Shown here: piece by piece, positions 5,421 through 6,042 of the stretch
Numbering within the stretch: the first letter of the stretch is position 1
Layout of the letters: the number at the start of each line of letters is the position of its first letter
Origin: Acidobacteriota bacterium
Lineage (GTDB): Bacteria; Acidobacteriota; Aminicenantia; UBA2199
Length of the DNA: 6,042 nucleotides
Reading direction: 5' to 3'
NCBI GenBank assembly: GCA_021817755.1
Contig: JAKAGC010000274.1
Coordinates: 1 to 6,042 of the forward strand
Program-made: the position numbers and the translations under genes
Notes under the pieces: model-generated
Told to the model about the DNA's origin: nothing
Seen by the model: only the letters and a program-made list of their open reading frames with translations
The model's database searches: none

Positions 5421-6042
5421 TTAAAAGTTTAGACTATTGAGAATCATTTCTAACTCGCTTGAGGAGGGACGTTTCTGAGGATCTTTTTCCAGGAGTTTAA
5501 AAACCAAATTTTTAATTTCTTCATCGATATTAATCTGAATTTGTGGAACAGGATTCTCCTGGTGCATTCGTATGACATCATGGGGATTTCCGGCTTGAAA
5601 AGGAGGCACACCGGTAATCATCATAAATAAGATCACTCCCAAAGAATAAATATCGGATTTTCCATCCACTGAAGAACCGGAAATATGTTCAGGAGCCATA
5701 TATAATGGTTTTCCAGTGATAGAAGCATCCATATTCTTATAACTATCATGAGTTTGAAGAGCTACACCGAAATCGATCAATACAACACGATCTCCATTTA
5801 AAATAAAGATATTATCAGGAGTAATATCTCCATGAACAATACCTAACGAATGAGCTGCTTTCAATGCATGGGCTACTTGCTTAATGATAAACATTTTATG
5901 TTCTATAGGACCTACTTCTTTATTCTTTATTAGGCTTAATAGACTTTTACCTTTAAGAAATTCCATTGAAATAAAAGGGATTCCCAGGGATTTCTCTTTA
6001 TCTCTTCCGTATTCGTAAACCCTTACGACAGGTGCTTCAGGA
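5421..6042 (-). CDS. Hanks-type Ser/Thr protein kinase with HGD catalytic motif (kinase A, 5' end cut by window edge)
   Basis: The frame is open to the right edge and the codons before the first internal ATG (5964-5966) read PEAPVVRVYEYG, which aligns with the N-lobe of kinase B (PDSPVVKVLEYS). The real start is therefore outside the window. The 206 visible residues cover the last strands of the N-lobe and the whole C-lobe; the glycine loop and ATP-binding lysine are not visible. Counting from that internal Met, the catalytic loop is HGDITPDN (45-52), DFG is at 65-67 and APE at 91-93. The catalytic Asp and the metal-binding Asn and Asp are kept, but the HRD arginine is Gly, making it a non-RD kinase that may not depend on activation-loop phosphorylation. 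The gene ends in TAA 3 bases before kinase B. No membrane helix follows the domain; an N-terminal one like that of kinase B cannot be judged. Activity is likely but not certain. Confidence 0.92.
   Translation of the reverse strand, partial: PEAPVVRVYEYGRDKEKSLGIPFISMEFLKGKSLLSLIKNKEVGPIEHKMFIIKQVAHALKAAHSLGIVHGDITPDNIFILNGDRVVLIDFGVALQTHDSYKNMDASITGKPLYMAPEHISGSSVDGKSDIYSLGVILFMMITGVPPFQAGNPHDVIRMHQENPVPQIQINIDEEIKNLVFKLLEKDPQKRPSSSELEMILNSLNF

Noticed and set aside
1..6042. CRISPR array, tRNA/rRNA gene, insertion sequence or integrase
   Set aside because: No short direct-repeat array, cloverleaf, transposase frame or terminal inverted repeats were seen; nearly all bases are within the six protein genes.

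Overview
The window is an AT-rich, gene-dense stretch in which all six genes lie on the minus strand and are read from the right edge to the left edge. Gaps are 1, 3, 11, 22 and about 80 bases, so this looks like one operon, or two closely linked transcription units. Both end genes run off the window. The low GC, spaced AGGAGG-type ribosome sites, an exported TPR protein and several Hanks-type kinases suggest a Gram-negative-like bacterium from a signalling-rich phylum (for example a spirochaete or a candidate phylum such as Cloacimonadota or Riflebacteria). The sequence alone does not fix the taxon.

Layout in order of transcription: (1) 6042-5421, the C-terminal part of a Ser/Thr kinase (kinase A) with an HGD in place of the HRD motif. 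(2) 5417-4500, a paralogous kinase (B) with an N-terminal membrane helix. (3) 4498-3857, a small FHA-domain protein. (4) 3775-1508, an exported 755-residue protein with a beta-rich N-terminus, TPRs, four exact 63-residue repeats and a C-terminal FGE-sulfatase (SUMF1/DUF323) domain that lacks one of the two active-site cysteines. (5) 1496-501, a canonical kinase (C) held by a C-terminal membrane helix. (6) 478-1, a membrane protein with a Ser/Thr-rich linker and the start of a chitobiase/beta-hexosaminidase C-terminal-like (CHB_HEX_C) domain.

Together the genes look like a Ser/Thr phosphorylation module: three kinases to write phosphothreonine, an FHA protein to read it, and an exported FGE-like protein that may act as a sensor or kinase activator. 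The closest known logic is the threonine phosphorylation pathway of type VI secretion, where the periplasmic FGE-like protein TagR stimulates the membrane kinase PpkA and an FHA protein is the target. No secretion gene and no phosphatase is visible here, so the parallel is only an inference. The neighbouring sequence would show what the module controls.
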